Positions 1 to 8,439 of a stretch of DNA of 64,000 nucleotides are shown piece by piece; position 1 is the first letter of the stretch; each line of letters starts with the position of its first letter. The notes beneath the pieces are model-generated. The model was not told where the DNA came from, did no database searches, and worked only from the letters and a program-made list of their open reading frames with translations. A program made the translations under genes and the position numbers. This stretch comes from Oceanobacillus sojae. Its GTDB lineage: Bacteria; Bacillota; Bacilli; Bacillales; Amphibacillaceae. The stretch lies in assembly GCF_900162665.1 (NCBI RefSeq), contig NZ_LT727810.1, positions 589,067-653,066 of the forward strand, read 5' to 3'.

Positions 1-600
1 TTGATTGTTCCTGTGCTTCTTTTTTCAGCTCTTCATCATAAATTGGATATTCCGGAAGAGTTAGGCTTTATTCAAAGAAGATATCCTTTTGTTTCGTTTA
101 AAATGACAGAACCTTTTGGTACACATCCTTATATGATTGACCTTGTAGTGAAACGTATTAAAGCTGAAAAACATGAGCAGAATACAGCAATTTTGCTTGT
201 GGGCAGAGGAAGCAGTCATCTTGGACCTATTCAAGGGTTACAGCAGATTGGAAGAAAGGTCGAACAGAAATCAGGCATTCCAGTGTATACAGCATTTCTC
301 AAGCTTGGCAAACCGAGTATGGAGGAGGCGATGGCCTTTCTTCCCTATAGATATAAAAAGGTCTATGTGATGCCTTACCTGTTATTTACAGGTCTGCTGC
401 TTGAAAAAATAAAACAGACTGTCTTCTACTCAAAGGATACCTTTGATATCTGTCAAAACTTAGAATTTGATGAGCTGATGAGAAAAACATTAATCAAACG
501 GATGGAGGAAGCACGAGATGGAGAAGCTGTATCCGGTAATGATGAACCTGAACGGAAAGAAGGCAGTGATTATCGGCGGAGGAAAAATAGCTCTGCGTAA
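1..600 (+). CDS. sirB: Sirohydrochlorin ferrochelatase SirB, 5'-truncated by window edge
   Basis: C-terminal 199 residues of a CbiX/SirB-type chelatase, which inserts Fe2+ into sirohydrochlorin in the last step of siroheme synthesis in the cytosol. The fragment opens in the motif SALHHKLDIPEE, which holds the metal-binding histidines of the N-terminal half. It then has the GRGSS motif near residue 69, which starts the second half, and the PYLLFTGLL strand near residue 125. SirB proteins are about 260 residues, so roughly 60-80 residues lie upstream of the window, and the TTG at position 1 is not a credible start. The last ~30 residues are polar and unlike the family because the frame runs 83 bp into sirC. 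Confidence 0.88.
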   Translation: MIVPVLLFSALHHKLDIPEELGFIQRRYPFVSFKMTEPFGTHPYMIDLVVKRIKAEKHEQNTAILLVGRGSSHLGPIQGLQQIGRKVEQKSGIPVYTAFLKLGKPSMEEAMAFLPYRYKKVYVMPYLLFTGLLLEKIKQTVFYSKDTFDICQNLEFDELMRKTLIKRMEEARDGEAVSGNDEPERKEGSDYRRRKNSSA

Positions 601-1006
601 AGCAAAGGGGCTGGCAGGTACAGGTGTTAAAATAGTCGTAGTCAGCCCGGGTATACGGGAAGAGTTATTTAAACTGCATGATGTGGTGTGGAAGCAGAAA
701 GAATTTGAAGCAACAGATATAAAGGGAGCACATCTTATTTTTGCAGCGACAGATAACAAAGCAATAAATAAGTATGTTTGCCAGTGTGCTGCAGCAAATC
801 AGTGGGTTAATGATACGAGTGAAAGCGAGCGGTCTGATTTTATCACTCCGGCAGTAGTCAGACGGGATAAATTTATCCTGGCAATTTCTACATCTGGTGC
901 CAGTCCGGAGCTTGCCAAAGAATTGAAAGCTGAACTGGAAACCCGCTATAACGGCAATCTGGGGTATACTGTAGACATGTATGCAAATAGGAGGAATAAA
1001 AAATGA
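518..1006 (+). CDS. sirC: Precorrin-2 dehydrogenase SirC
   Basis: 162-residue NAD-dependent dehydrogenase that oxidises precorrin-2 to sirohydrochlorin, the substrate of SirB. A Rossmann nucleotide-binding motif (AVIIGGGKIALRK) lies at residues 15-27, and the family segment FAATDNKAINKYV is near residue 75. The length matches stand-alone Bacillus SirC/YlnF rather than the trifunctional CysG. GGAGGA lies 10 bases before the ATG. The start lies 83 bp inside sirB and the stop overlaps the next start as ATGA, so the three genes are translationally coupled. Confidence 0.88.
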   Translation: MEKLYPVMMNLNGKKAVIIGGGKIALRKAKGLAGTGVKIVVVSPGIREELFKLHDVVWKQKEFEATDIKGAHLIFAATDNKAINKYVCQCAAANQWVNDTSESERSDFITPAVVRRDKFILAISTSGASPELAKELKAELETRYNGNLGYTVDMYANRRNKK

Positions 1007-1821
1007 TGGAGACAATAACCACTTTCAGCAACACTGCTGTTTCCAAGGTAAAACAATTGAATCATAGTAAAAGTAAGTATCTGATGATGACAATGCTGGC
1101 AGGATTTTTTGTGGGACTCGGTATCATTTTGATTTTTACTATCGGCGGTATGCTTGCCCCGACTGGTTTTGCCGGAACATCTATTGTAATGGGAGTATCC
1201 TTTGGGATAGCATTGAGCCTGGTCATTATGGCAGGATCTGATTTATTTACAGGGAATAATATGATCATGACGATTGGTTTTTTAACGAAAAAAACAAAGA
1301 TTGTAGATGTGCTTCGTATCTGGGTATTCAGTTATTTTGGTAACTTTGTTGGAGCAGTTATTGTGGCCGGGTTATTCTTTTATTCCGGGCTTGCAACAGG
1401 AGGAACGGCTGATTTTATAATTTCCTCGGCAGGAGCAAAAATGAATGGAGCATTTATGGAGCTGTTTGTCCGCGGTATTCTGTGTAATATTCTTGTCTGT
1501 CTGGCAGTATGGTGTTCTGTGAAGCTGAAGGACGAAACAGCGAAGCTTATTATGATTTTCTGGTGTCTATTCGCTTTTATCACATCTGGATTTGAGCACA
1601 GTGTGGCAAATATGACTGTACTGACAACGGCCTTAATGATCCCGCATCCGGAAACGATTTCCTTAGCAGGACTTGCTGCAAACTTAATTCCGGTATCACT
1701 TGGTAATATTGTCGGCGGAGCTGTTTTTATTGGAGCTGCTTATTGGTATGGAATTACACAGAAAAATTCACATGTGCAGTCTGAGTCCGCTGTTGACCAG
1801 AAATTTAAGAAAGAAGCATAA
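1003..1821 (+). CDS. Formate/nitrite transporter family channel
   Basis: 272-residue FNT-family membrane channel with six hydrophobic helices and family signatures such as GSDLFTGNNM (about residue 86) and the GNFVGA loop (about residue 113). AGGAGG lies 9 bases before the ATG, and the start overlaps the sirC stop (ATGA). The family carries formate, nitrite or hydrosulfide. Lying directly behind siroheme genes, whose product is the cofactor of nitrite and sulfite reductases, nitrite import (NirC-like) or sulfide handling is the likeliest role. The substrate cannot be read from the sequence. A weak hairpin follows the stop. Confidence 0.85.
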   Translation: MMETITTFSNTAVSKVKQLNHSKSKYLMMTMLAGFFVGLGIILIFTIGGMLAPTGFAGTSIVMGVSFGIALSLVIMAGSDLFTGNNMIMTIGFLTKKTKIVDVLRIWVFSYFGNFVGAVIVAGLFFYSGLATGGTADFIISSAGAKMNGAFMELFVRGILCNILVCLAVWCSVKLKDETAKLIMIFWCLFAFITSGFEHSVANMTVLTTALMIPHPETISLAGLAANLIPVSLGNIVGGAVFIGAAYWYGITQKNSHVQSESAVDQKFKKEA

Positions 1822-1827
1822 GTATTT

Positions 1828-1875
1828 AAAAAAAGGTATGTTGCCCATTGTAAAATGAGTATCATATCTTTTTTG
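1828..1875 (+). terminator. Weak A/T-rich hairpin after the siroheme/FNT operon
   Basis: AAAAAAAGGTATG (1828-1840) can pair with CATATCTTTTTT (1863-1874), with one G-U pair, around a loop of about 22 nt. It lies 7 bases after the stop codon and ends in a T run. The stem has few GC pairs, so this is a tentative intrinsic terminator. Confidence 0.4.
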
Positions 1876-1999
1876 TTGCAGGAAACAATGGATTATTACT
1901 TAAACGTGTATTGTTCAGGCAGGAGTTACAGCAATCATGTAGAAATGATTAAAGAGGGGACAAACAGGTTGGAATACCTGTAGAAGGGAGGAGACAACA

Positions 2000-2461
2000 T
2001 TGACTAATGAACAGGAAGTATTGTTTAATCAGCTTTCTGCATATCGGGCAGATGTTTTGATGGCTGTGGAAGGAATATCAAAAGAGCAGGCAGAGATAAT
2101 ACCGGAGCATTTTAACAACAATATCCGCTGGAATCTTGGGCATATTTATTTGGATCAATTTCTCTGGATTGAGTCGTTAACGAAAGAGACCTCTGAAGCA
2201 ACAAAATATTTTAATAAGTGGTTCGGTTTTGGAACATCTCCAAAGAATTTCACTTCAGAAACACCAGCGTTTGAACAGCTGGTAAGTTTATTAAGAGGGC
2301 AGCCCGATGTAATTAAGAAACAGTATAAAGACCGGCTTGCCGAAGAATTTGAACCGGTTGATATGGGGATGTATACGATTGAGCAGGTATTAATTCGTAC
2401 TATTTTTCATGAAGGGATGCATCTGCAGGCAATTATGGATATTAGGAAGTGTATCAGGTGA
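2000..2461 (+). CDS. DinB/YfiT-like putative metal-dependent four-helix protein
   Basis: 153-residue protein of the DinB superfamily, a four-helix bundle that binds a metal through three histidines. Two are visible: His in WNLGHIYLDQ (about residue 48) and the FHEGMHLQAIMDIRK segment near residue 135. Many members act in bacillithiol- or thiol-linked transfer or detoxification, but the reaction here is unknown. The start is TTG at 2000, chosen because GGAGGAG lies 7-8 bases upstream. A small ACAGGT/ACCTGT hairpin (1964-1981) precedes the ribosome-binding site. A second, dissimilar DinB-type gene lies at 43569. Confidence 0.75.
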   Translation: MTNEQEVLFNQLSAYRADVLMAVEGISKEQAEIIPEHFNNNIRWNLGHIYLDQFLWIESLTKETSEATKYFNKWFGFGTSPKNFTSETPAFEQLVSLLRGQPDVIKKQYKDRLAEEFEPVDMGMYTIEQVLIRTIFHEGMHLQAIMDIRKCIR

Positions 2462-2494
2462 AAAAGTATTTTTAAGTATTGAGTTAGAAAAATC

Positions 2495-2535
2495 AAAATG
2501 AACAGACTTCATTTTCATCGAAGCTGTTCATTTTT
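2495..2535. terminator. Bidirectional terminator between convergent genes
   Basis: AAAATGAACAG (2495-2505) pairs with CTGTTCATTTTT (2524-2535), with an inner CTTC/GAAG extension. A runs and T runs flank both sides, and it sits between two convergent genes, so it can stop transcription in both directions. Confidence 0.75.
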
Positions 2536-2558
2536 AGTAAAATATGAAACTAAATATT

Positions 2559-2972
2559 TTACAGAGAACTTTTTTGGTTTTCTTCTTGTTTTATGTTTGG
2601 CTTTTCCTTTTTCCCGGATTGTTTTACATAATGCGTCGAATATAATTTCTCCATATTAGGTTTTCCGGTCTTCGAGAATCGCAATGTCTTTTTTGCCCCT
2701 TTTCCCCAAGATTTATAAACAGTTATAGATGGTTTTAAATTCTGTTCTTTAGCATATTTTTTTAGAGCTTGCAGAAAGTGGTTCAGTTTAGCCAGATTAA
2801 GGTTAATAGCTCTTTCTAAATAGTCTGTTCTTTTGAAGCGCCAATCCTCCACCTGCTTAACTGTTAATCGATCCATTTTTATCAAGACATCAATTGGGCT
2901 GATATAGCCATTTTCCGCAAGTACGGCAGAGGCACTTTTATGTATTTTTTCCTCTAATTGATTTCGGTTCAT
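2559..2972 (-). CDS. Conserved hypothetical protein
   Basis: 137 residues, basic and mostly helical. I do not know a function. The segment from about residue 20 to 110 (ISPIDVLIKMDRL, WRFKRTDYLERAINLNL, VYKSWGKG, LRFSKTGKP) looks like a small conserved protein of Bacilli in which an N-terminal helical part precedes a basic part ending in a Tyr-x-Thr-His-Tyr-Val segment. The last 20 residues are Lys/Glu rich and probably disordered. It is monocistronic and shares the terminator at 2495-2535 with the DinB-like gene. The basic charge would fit nucleic-acid binding, but that is only a guess. Confidence 0.7.
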   Translation of the reverse strand: MNRNQLEEKIHKSASAVLAENGYISPIDVLIKMDRLTVKQVEDWRFKRTDYLERAINLNLAKLNHFLQALKKYAKEQNLKPSITVYKSWGKGAKKTLRFSKTGKPNMEKLYSTHYVKQSGKKEKPNIKQEENQKSSL

Positions 2973-3301
2973 TTGAAATCACCCGCCATTTATCCATTTT
3001 AAATTAAGAATATCATTTTACCAAAGAAAAATTAATTTAAGGGAAAAAGAGCTTTATTTCATAAAAATAAGGCCCTTTGATATAGGGTTAACCCTTTAAG
3101 CTCCTCTATTTCTAATACCTTCCTCCTAATTGTGGCAATTCATAGGCTATGAACACTGTTATTATTACCATCCCGAAATAAATTTGAAATAAGAATGTAA
3201 GTTTATAAATGGTCAGAAGCAGGAATACTTATCCTAAGAGTATGTTTAACAGATAGAAATATATAAAATATTAAAATCTATTTTGATGGAGGGTGTGTAC
3301 C
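2973..3301. other. Intergenic region before the dTDP-sugar operon
   Basis: 329 bases between divergent genes, AT rich. It contains the short palindrome AGGGTTAACCCT near 3084 and a TATAAA-like stretch around 3262 that could be the -10 of the operon promoter. I see no RNA gene or credible small ORF. Confidence 0.4.
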
Positions 3302-4234
3302 ATGAAAGGGATTATTCTCGCCGGAGGAAGCGGAACACGTCTGTCTCCAAGCACGGATAGTATTAATAAGCACCTGCTGCCAGTATTTGATAAGCCGATG
3401 ATTTATTACCCATTATCTGTCCTGATGCTTGGTGGTATTAAAGAAGTGATGATAATTAGTACACCGGAAGACACGGAACGTTTTGAAAGGTTATTAGGAG
3501 ACGGATCTTCTTTAGGTATCCAAATTGTCTATAAAGAACAGTCTGAGCCAAAAGGGATTCCTGAATCCTTTCTGATTGCAGAAGATTTTATTGGAAAAGA
3601 TGATGTTACTTTGATTCTTGCAGATAATATTTTCTTTGGCCAGGGCTTTACAACATTACTGCGGAATGCAATTAAAAAACATAAACATGCAACCGTGTTT
3701 GGTTATCGTGTGAAAGATCCGGAGCGTTTTGGAGTGGTTGAATTTGACCATCATCAAAATGCGATTTCCATTGAGGAAAAGCCAGAGGATCCTAAATCAG
3801 ATTTTGCGGTAACAGGTCTGTATATCTATGATTCCAGAGCTGTTCAAATTGCAAAAAAACTCAAACCCTCTGAGCGCGGTGAATTAGAAATTACAGATTT
3901 AAATAAGGAATATTTAAAATGGAATCAGCTGCATGTGGAGCTGTTAGGAAGAGGATTTGCCTGGATGGATGCAGGGACGCAGGAATCCTTATTTGACGCA
4001 GCTGAATTTATTAAAACAACACAGCAGCGGCAGGGTTTCAAGATTGCCTGTCTGGAGGAAATTGCATTCTATTTGGATTATATTTCCCGGGATATGCTTT
4101 ATGAAAAAGGGAAATCGATGGAGAAAACAGACTATGGCCAATATTTAATGGAAATTGCAAATCGGAAGCATAACCAGCAATACTGGGATGCTATCGACCA
4201 TCATCCAATGCTGGGGCTGGCCGGAAATGAGTAA
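3302..4234 (+). CDS. rfbA: Glucose-1-phosphate thymidylyltransferase
   Basis: 310-residue nucleotidyltransferase making dTDP-glucose from glucose-1-phosphate and dTTP, the entry step of dTDP-deoxysugar synthesis. The N-terminal signature GIILAGGSGTRLSPST is at residues 3-18, LADNIFFG near residue 105, and EEKPEDPKSDFAVTGLYIYD (about residue 160) matches the sugar-binding core. The start at 3302 follows GGAGGG with good spacing; an upstream GTG in frame is less likely. The C-terminus is about 15-20 residues longer than typical RfbA. First gene of a seven-gene operon; its stop overlaps the rfbB start by 8 bases. Confidence 0.95.
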   Translation: MKGIILAGGSGTRLSPSTDSINKHLLPVFDKPMIYYPLSVLMLGGIKEVMIISTPEDTERFERLLGDGSSLGIQIVYKEQSEPKGIPESFLIAEDFIGKDDVTLILADNIFFGQGFTTLLRNAIKKHKHATVFGYRVKDPERFGVVEFDHHQNAISIEEKPEDPKSDFAVTGLYIYDSRAVQIAKKLKPSERGELEITDLNKEYLKWNQLHVELLGRGFAWMDAGTQESLFDAAEFIKTTQQRQGFKIACLEEIAFYLDYISRDMLYEKGKSMEKTDYGQYLMEIANRKHNQQYWDAIDHHPMLGLAGNE

Positions 4235-5255
4235 GGCTATCTTAATTACAGGCGGAGCCGGATTTATCGGCTCTAATTTCATCCAATATTATCATAAGAA
4301 ATACCCTGACCAGCAGTTAATTAATATTGATAAGCTGACCTACGCCGGTTCATTAAATAATTTAACAGAAGTAGAAAATAAAAAGAACTATCATTTTATT
4401 CAAGGAGATATTGCGGATATAAATGCAGTAACAGCAATTTTCAAAGAATATGATATTGAAGGTGTGATTCACTTTGCTGCTGAGTCCCATGTGGACCGCT
4501 CTATAGATGATGCCAGCCCATTTATTAATACGAATGTAGTAGGGACGCTGAATCTTCTGCAGGCGGCCAGAGCAGACTGGGAGGCAAAGGGAGAGCTTCA
4601 GGAGCGCCGGTTTCATCAAATATCTACGGATGAAGTCTATGGATCATTAGGAGAATCTGGAAAGTTCACAGAAGAGACTCCTTACGATCCAAGAAACCCA
4701 TATAGTGCATCAAAAGCCGGTGCGAACTTTTTAGCGAAAAGCTTCGGTTACACGTATGGAATGAATGTTATTATTTCCTCCTGTTCGAATAATTATGGTC
4801 CGAGACAGCATGAAGAAAAGCTGCTGCCGACGATTATCCGTCATGCTTTGGCAAATGAGCCGATACCGATTTACGGTGACGGGAAGAATATACGCGACTG
4901 GTTATTTGTCGAGGATCATTGCAGAGCCATTGACATGATTTATCATCAGGGCAAAACGATGGAGATATATAATGTTGGCGGCAATAACGAACAGGAAAAT
5001 ATGAAAATTACAAATTTGATTTGTCATTTATTAGATGAACAAAGACCGGATTTACTTCAAACTTACCGTTTGGAGCATTTTTCTGATTTGATTACCTTTG
5101 TAGAGGATCGGAAAGGTCATGATAAGAGATATGCGATTGATGCAGGCAAAATACAAAGAGAACTAGGCTGGCAGCCCGAAGTAGATTTAGAGGATGGACT
5201 GAGAAAAACAGTGGAATGGTATTTACAAAAATGGAAAACGAACGTACCGACTTAA
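4227..5255 (+). CDS. rfbB: dTDP-glucose 4,6-dehydratase
   Basis: 342-residue extended short-chain dehydrogenase converting dTDP-glucose to dTDP-4-keto-6-deoxyglucose. It has the NAD motif TGGAGFIGSN at residues 8-17, the FAAESHVDRSI loop, the STDEVYGSLG segment with active-site Thr-Asp-Glu, and YSASKAG supplying the catalytic Tyr-x-x-x-Lys. The start at 4227 lies inside rfbA, and the 3' end overlaps the glycosyltransferase gene by 25 bases. Its product is the substrate of the aminotransferase at 7309. Confidence 0.95.
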   Translation: MSKAILITGGAGFIGSNFIQYYHKKYPDQQLINIDKLTYAGSLNNLTEVENKKNYHFIQGDIADINAVTAIFKEYDIEGVIHFAAESHVDRSIDDASPFINTNVVGTLNLLQAARADWEAKGELQERRFHQISTDEVYGSLGESGKFTEETPYDPRNPYSASKAGANFLAKSFGYTYGMNVIISSCSNNYGPRQHEEKLLPTIIRHALANEPIPIYGDGKNIRDWLFVEDHCRAIDMIYHQGKTMEIYNVGGNNEQENMKITNLICHLLDEQRPDLLQTYRLEHFSDLITFVEDRKGHDKRYAIDAGKIQRELGWQPEVDLEDGLRKTVEWYLQKWKTNVPT

Positions 5256-6190
5256 TTTCTGTAGTAATTCCAGTCTATGGCTGTGAACGCTGCCTGATCG
5301 AGCTCGCCAATCGAATTATTCAAACAATCCAGTCCATTCCAGCAGATTATGAAATTATTATGGTAAATGATGCAAGCCCGGATCACGCCTGGGAAACAAT
5401 TCTTAAACTTCATCAAAAAGATAAAAAAATAAAAGGAATTAACCTGTCCCGTAATTTTGGACAGCATCATGCAATAACAGCAGGTCTTGATTTTACATCC
5501 GGAGATTGGGTGGTTGTCATGGATTGTGATCTGCAGGACCGCCCGGAAGAAATTGCATCACTATATGAACGGGCAATGGATGGCTACGATGTTGTTTTTG
5601 CACAGCGCGTGCGCAGACAGGATAAAAGCTTGAAAAAATTCACGTCCAAGTCTTTTTATAAAGTCTATGATTATTTTACAGGGAAAAAGACAGACGCTTC
5701 GATAGCGAATTTCAGCATTTCCCATAAAAAAGTAGTAGAAAGCTTCCGGAAGCTGCGTGAGCAGAACCGTTATTTCCCGTTTTTTATTCAATGGATGGGA
5801 TATCAGCAGACAAAAATAGAAGTACAGCATGATGCCAGAAAAGAAGGAAAGTCATCCTATCAATTGAAAAAATTATTTGCTCTGGCAACGGATGCGATTG
5901 TTTCTCAATCGAATAAACCGTTGAGGCTTTCAATAGGTGTGGGATTTTTGATGGCTTTTGCTTCTCTTATCTATGCGTTATATCTGTTTTTCCGTTATTT
6001 CTATTTGGATGAGCCTGTTCAAGGCTGGACCAGTGTGATGGTATCCATCTTCTTTATTGGCGGTCTGATATTTTTCCAGCTTGGGATTATTGGTCTCTAT
6101 CTTGGAAAAATTTTCAATGAAGCAAAAAGCCGGCCAATCTATTTAATTAAAGATATAAAAGGTGAAGTTCAAAAAACGCATCAAAAATAG
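5231..6190 (+). CDS. GtrB/YkoT-like polyprenyl-phosphate glycosyltransferase (GT2)
   Basis: 319-residue GT-A fold transferase. Visible motifs are SVVIPVYGCE at the N-terminus, MVNDASPDHAW, the DCDLQDRPEEI metal-binding motif near residue 100, and two C-terminal membrane helices (about residues 230-255 and 265-290). This layout is typical of GtrB, ArnC and YkcC enzymes, which move a sugar from a nucleotide donor to undecaprenyl phosphate on the inner membrane face. I place the start at ATG 5231; an ATG 15 bases upstream is also open. In this operon the donor is probably the dTDP sugar made by the neighbours. Confidence 0.85.
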   Translation: MENERTDLISVVIPVYGCERCLIELANRIIQTIQSIPADYEIIMVNDASPDHAWETILKLHQKDKKIKGINLSRNFGQHHAITAGLDFTSGDWVVVMDCDLQDRPEEIASLYERAMDGYDVVFAQRVRRQDKSLKKFTSKSFYKVYDYFTGKKTDASIANFSISHKKVVESFRKLREQNRYFPFFIQWMGYQQTKIEVQHDARKEGKSSYQLKKLFALATDAIVSQSNKPLRLSIGVGFLMAFASLIYALYLFFRYFYLDEPVQGWTSVMVSIFFIGGLIFFQLGIIGLYLGKIFNEAKSRPIYLIKDIKGEVQKTHQK

Positions 6191-6229
6191 CGTATGGAAA
6201 GAGGAAGTCAGGTAGAGAGGAAGAGGAGA

Positions 6230-6910
6230 ATGAGTAAATATTTAGAACCTACGCCCTGGGACAGCCGTAATTTCCCGCTTGCAACCTATCAATTAACCGA
6301 ATATAGTGAAGCAGCATTACGGGAAGCGGCAGATGTGGAGGGACATTTTACCATTAAAGTAGACCCGCTTGCAGATAAGGAATTACTGCAAAAGTATGGT
6401 TTTTACTATGCGGATACGTTAATGGAGCCTTATTGTTACCGTGATAGATTTTTAAAGGAACGGGCTGGAGATGTATCCTTTCATGAAAATTATAATGCAG
6501 ATGATATATTAGCTATTGCCGAAGAAGCATTTCAGGGAGGCAGATACCACCGTGATTTTCAAGTACCGAATGAGATGGCGGATCTCCGCTATCGAAATTG
6601 GGTAAAGGATTTGATTGAGCAGAAGCTGATTCTTGCTTATAAGCAGGAGGGGCGTGTGAAAGGCTTCTTTGCTTATCAGGAAGAAAATATTCTGCTTTTG
6701 GCCATGCATAAAGATATCCGTGGCCAGGGGTTTGCCAGTCCTTTTACAGCTGCCTGCGTTAAGGAGCAGTTTGAACGGACAGGTAAGGAACAGCTGATTA
6801 CATCAATCTCTCCCAGTAATCCGGCATCATTAAATGTCTTTATCGGATTAGGTTTTCGATTACGGGCGGGTAAGGATATTTATCATAAAGTGAATGGTTC
6901 CTTCTATTAA
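6230..6910 (+). CDS. WecD/RffC-like dTDP-amino-sugar N-acetyltransferase
   Basis: 226-residue GNAT-type acetyltransferase. The early segment LEPTPWDSRNFPL and the C-terminal HKDIRGQGFASPFTAACV acetyl-CoA loop (about residues 165-185), followed by SISPSNPASLNVFIGLGF, match dTDP-fucosamine acetyltransferase WecD, which is also close to 224 residues. It would acetylate dTDP-4-amino-4,6-dideoxygalactose to dTDP-Fuc4NAc. The start at 6230 has AAGAGGAG just upstream; an upstream ATG at 6194 has no ribosome-binding site. The neighbouring WecE supports the assignment. Confidence 0.75.
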   Translation: MSKYLEPTPWDSRNFPLATYQLTEYSEAALREAADVEGHFTIKVDPLADKELLQKYGFYYADTLMEPYCYRDRFLKERAGDVSFHENYNADDILAIAEEAFQGGRYHRDFQVPNEMADLRYRNWVKDLIEQKLILAYKQEGRVKGFFAYQEENILLLAMHKDIRGQGFASPFTAACVKEQFERTGKEQLITSISPSNPASLNVFIGLGFRLRAGKDIYHKVNGSFY

Positions 6911-6947
6911 AAGGTGTAATGAAATGAAGTGTTAGGGGGAGAGGAAC

Positions 6948-7304
6948 TTGGGTTATTTTTATATTGCCGGAACGATTCTATTTACTGTCTATGGACAGCT
7001 GATTATAAAGTGGACAATGGATCGGCAGGGAGAGCTGCCGGACGGCTTATTCGATAAGTTTATGTTTTTATTTCAGCTCGTCTGGAATCCCTGGATACTA
7101 TCCGGTTTTATTGCGGCATTTTTAGCGGCATTAAGCTGGATGGCAGCTATGACGAAATTTGATATCAGTTACGCTTATCCGTTTATGAGCCTTTCTTTTG
7201 TTCTTGTATTTATTTTATCTGTTCTTTTATTTGGAGAACCGGTCAGTACACAGAAAATGATTGGCTTTGCTTTTGTCGTAATAGGTATTCTGATAATGAG
7301 GTGA
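6948..7304 (+). CDS. EmrE/ArnE-like four-helix membrane protein, putative lipid-linked sugar flippase
   Basis: 118 residues forming four hydrophobic helices, with the SMR-type LSWMAAMTKFDISYAYPFMSL segment (residues 63-83). This is the small multidrug-resistance/ArnE-ArnF fold. In a sugar operon beside a polyprenyl-phosphate transferase, members of this group flip the lipid-linked sugar across the membrane, taking the role GtrA has elsewhere. The start is TTG at 6948 after GGGGAGAGG. It ends 4 bases before wecE. Confidence 0.78.
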   Translation: MGYFYIAGTILFTVYGQLIIKWTMDRQGELPDGLFDKFMFLFQLVWNPWILSGFIAAFLAALSWMAAMTKFDISYAYPFMSLSFVLVFILSVLLFGEPVSTQKMIGFAFVVIGILIMR

Positions 7305-7308
7305 TACC

Positions 7309-8439
7309 ATGATACCATTCAATAAACCATGCTATATAGGAAAAGAAGATGCAGCAATTGGCGATGCAATATTAAAACAGAAATTATCAGGAAACGGTGC
7401 TTACGGGAAGAAGTGTATACAGTGGCTCGAGGAAAATATGGGCGTCAAAAAAGCTATGCTTACCCCATCCTGTACAGCAGCACTGGAAATGACAGCATTA
7501 TTGACAGAGGTTGGAGAAGGAGATGAAGTCATTATGCCTTCCTATACCTTTGTTTCGACAGCAAATGCATTTGCTCTTAGAGGCGCGAAAATTGTCTTTG
7601 TCGATGTCGAACCGCGTACAATGAATGTCGACCCGGAGCAAATTGCAGCAGCAATTACAGAAAAGACAAAAGTAATTGCAGTTGTGCATTATGCAGGTGT
7701 TTCCTGTGACATGGACAGCGTCATGGAGCTTGCCAAAAAGCATAAGCTGTGGGTTGTCGAGGATGCAGCACAAGGCTTAATGAGCTTTTATCAAGGAAAA
7801 GCTTTAGGAACCATTGGGCATTTGGGAACCATCAGCTTCCATGAAACGAAAAATTATGTTTGCGGTGAAGGAGGGGCGTTATATATTAATGATCCTTCCT
7901 TAATGGAGCGCGCTGAGATCATTCAAGAGAAGGGAACGGACCGCTCCCAATTTATCCGTGGAGAGGTGGATAAATACACCTGGAGAGATATTGGCTCCTC
8001 CTATCTGCTCAGTGAGCTTAATGCAGCTTACCTTTCTGTACAGCTGGAGCACGCCGAAGAAATAAATGAAAATCGTCTGAGGACATGGGAAATATATCAA
8101 AATGGATTGACATCTCTCGCTGAAACGGGAGAAATAGAACTGCCTTCCATCCCGGAAAACAGGAAGCATAATGCACATCTTTTCTTTATCAAAACTAGAG
8201 ATGCGGACGTTCGCGGACAGCTGATTCAATATTTAAAGAAATGTGACATATTGACTGCAACGCATTATGTTCCGCTTCATTCTTCTGTCGCAGGGAAAGA
8301 ATGCGGCATCTTCTCCGGAGAGGACAAATATACAACAATAGAAAGTGAACGTTTGTTACGGCTGCCACTTTACTATGGAATAAGTAAAGGGGATGTAGAG
8401 TATGTCATTCAAAGCATTCAGCAATTTTATGCACAATAA
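7309..8439 (+). CDS. wecE: dTDP-4-amino-4,6-dideoxygalactose transaminase
   Basis: 376-residue PLP enzyme of the DegT/DnrJ/EryC1 sugar aminotransferase family. It starts IPFNKPCYIGKE like WecE/RffA and has the PSCTAALEM turn (residues 53-61), VEDAAQGLMS (150-159) and ISFHETKNYVCGEGG, where Lys181 is the PLP lysine. It transfers an amino group from glutamate to the 4-keto carbon made by RfbB. The last 38 bases overlap the next gene. Confidence 0.9.
   Translation: MIPFNKPCYIGKEDAAIGDAILKQKLSGNGAYGKKCIQWLEENMGVKKAMLTPSCTAALEMTALLTEVGEGDEVIMPSYTFVSTANAFALRGAKIVFVDVEPRTMNVDPEQIAAAITEKTKVIAVVHYAGVSCDMDSVMELAKKHKLWVVEDAAQGLMSFYQGKALGTIGHLGTISFHETKNYVCGEGGALYINDPSLMERAEIIQEKGTDRSQFIRGEVDKYTWRDIGSSYLLSELNAAYLSVQLEHAEEINENRLRTWEIYQNGLTSLAETGEIELPSIPENRKHNAHLFFIKTRDADVRGQLIQYLKKCDILTATHYVPLHSSVAGKECGIFSGEDKYTTIESERLLRLPLYYGISKGDVEYVIQSIQQFYAQ

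Noticed and set aside
3080-3220. Minus-strand hydrophobic frame of up to about 38 codons near 3110-3220
   Set aside because: The peptide looks membrane-like, but the longer version has no start codon and the internal ATG leaves only 19 codons without a ribosome-binding site.
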